Assembly: GCF_030269925.1 (NCBI RefSeq)
Contig: NC_085109.1
Location: 2,418,001-2,482,000 of the forward strand
Reading direction: 5' to 3'
DNA length: 64,000 bases
Source: Bombyx mori
Lineage: Eukaryota; Arthropoda; Insecta; Lepidoptera; Bombycidae
Below, piece by piece: positions 63,859-64,000 of the stretch (positions are counted from its first letter, which is position 1; each line of letters opens with the position of its first letter). The notes under the pieces are model-generated. The model did not search any database, was not told where the DNA came from, and worked only from the letters and a program-made list of their open reading frames with translations. A program made the position numbers and the translations under genes.

Positions 63859-64000
63859 CGTTTGCATTTATCGAATTAAAATAATTTTGGCTTAACAAGC
63901 AATATAACTACAATGTGTAAACAGCAAAATGTCTGGATAAAAACTACCCTCATTTATAATACATTTTTTTTTGTAATTATATTTTACTTCGGTCTGTAAT
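63859..64000 (-). other. Upstream region of the eight-exon gene, incomplete
   Basis: AT-rich. No TATA-type element I would call. The transcription start may be beyond the window edge. Confidence 0.3.

Noticed and set aside
1..64000. CRISPR arrays, operons, bacterial origin, viral genes
   Set aside because: Repeats are dispersed and of eukaryotic retroelement type. Spliced exons and AATAAA signals are present. No spaced short direct repeats and no viral gene sets were seen.

Overview
The window reads as repeat-rich, AT-rich nuclear DNA from a silkworm (Bombyx mori or its wild relative B. mandarina). The main evidence is about two dozen copies of one tRNA-headed SINE whose body I recognise as the Bombyx Bm1 type. 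Lepidopteran-style non-autonomous Helitrons (TC...CTAG ends), Jockey-, CR1- and RTE-type LINE 3' ends and a mariner remnant support this. There are no operons, Shine-Dalgarno sites or CRISPR arrays, and spliced exons with GT/AG junctions are present.

Layout. 0-22 kb: dispersed repeats with three isolated coding-like segments (a 51-codon ORF at 2935, a membrane-anchor-like N-terminal segment at 5479-5709 on minus, a terminal exon-like segment at 11795-12020). 20.6-21.4 kb: broken mariner. 22.2 kb: a second orphan terminal exon-like segment. 22.97-25.9 kb (minus): a nearly complete non-LTR retrotransposon with an N-terminal zinc finger, a reverse transcriptase with YLDD in place of F/YADD, and a C-terminal restriction-like endonuclease region. 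27-47 kb: a dense graveyard of nested insertions, in which target-site duplications give the order of events. It includes a three-level nest at 33.6-34.4 kb, a Helitron split by a LINE at 37.6-38.9 kb, and an unnamed repeat cluster at 36.1-42.1 kb split by two other elements. 49.4-49.8 kb (minus): a Cys-rich coding exon. 53.1-55.5 kb (plus): an uninterrupted 794-codon TBC1D31 (WDR67) homologue. 55.8-63.9 kb (minus): a spliced gene of about 407 codons in eight exons that I rebuilt from phase-compatible splice sites; its product is not recognised.

The two convincing host genes are convergent: their stop codons lie about 280 bp apart and point towards each other. Everything else is transposon-derived or too fragmentary to assign. 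The best leads are the YLDD/endonuclease retrotransposon, the unknown eight-exon gene with a four-unit 98-bp tandem array over one splice acceptor, the family of 177-bp near-perfect palindromes with a diverged relative, and an unnamed about 400-bp element (Y) that makes its own target-site duplications. I found no defence, toxin or viral system.
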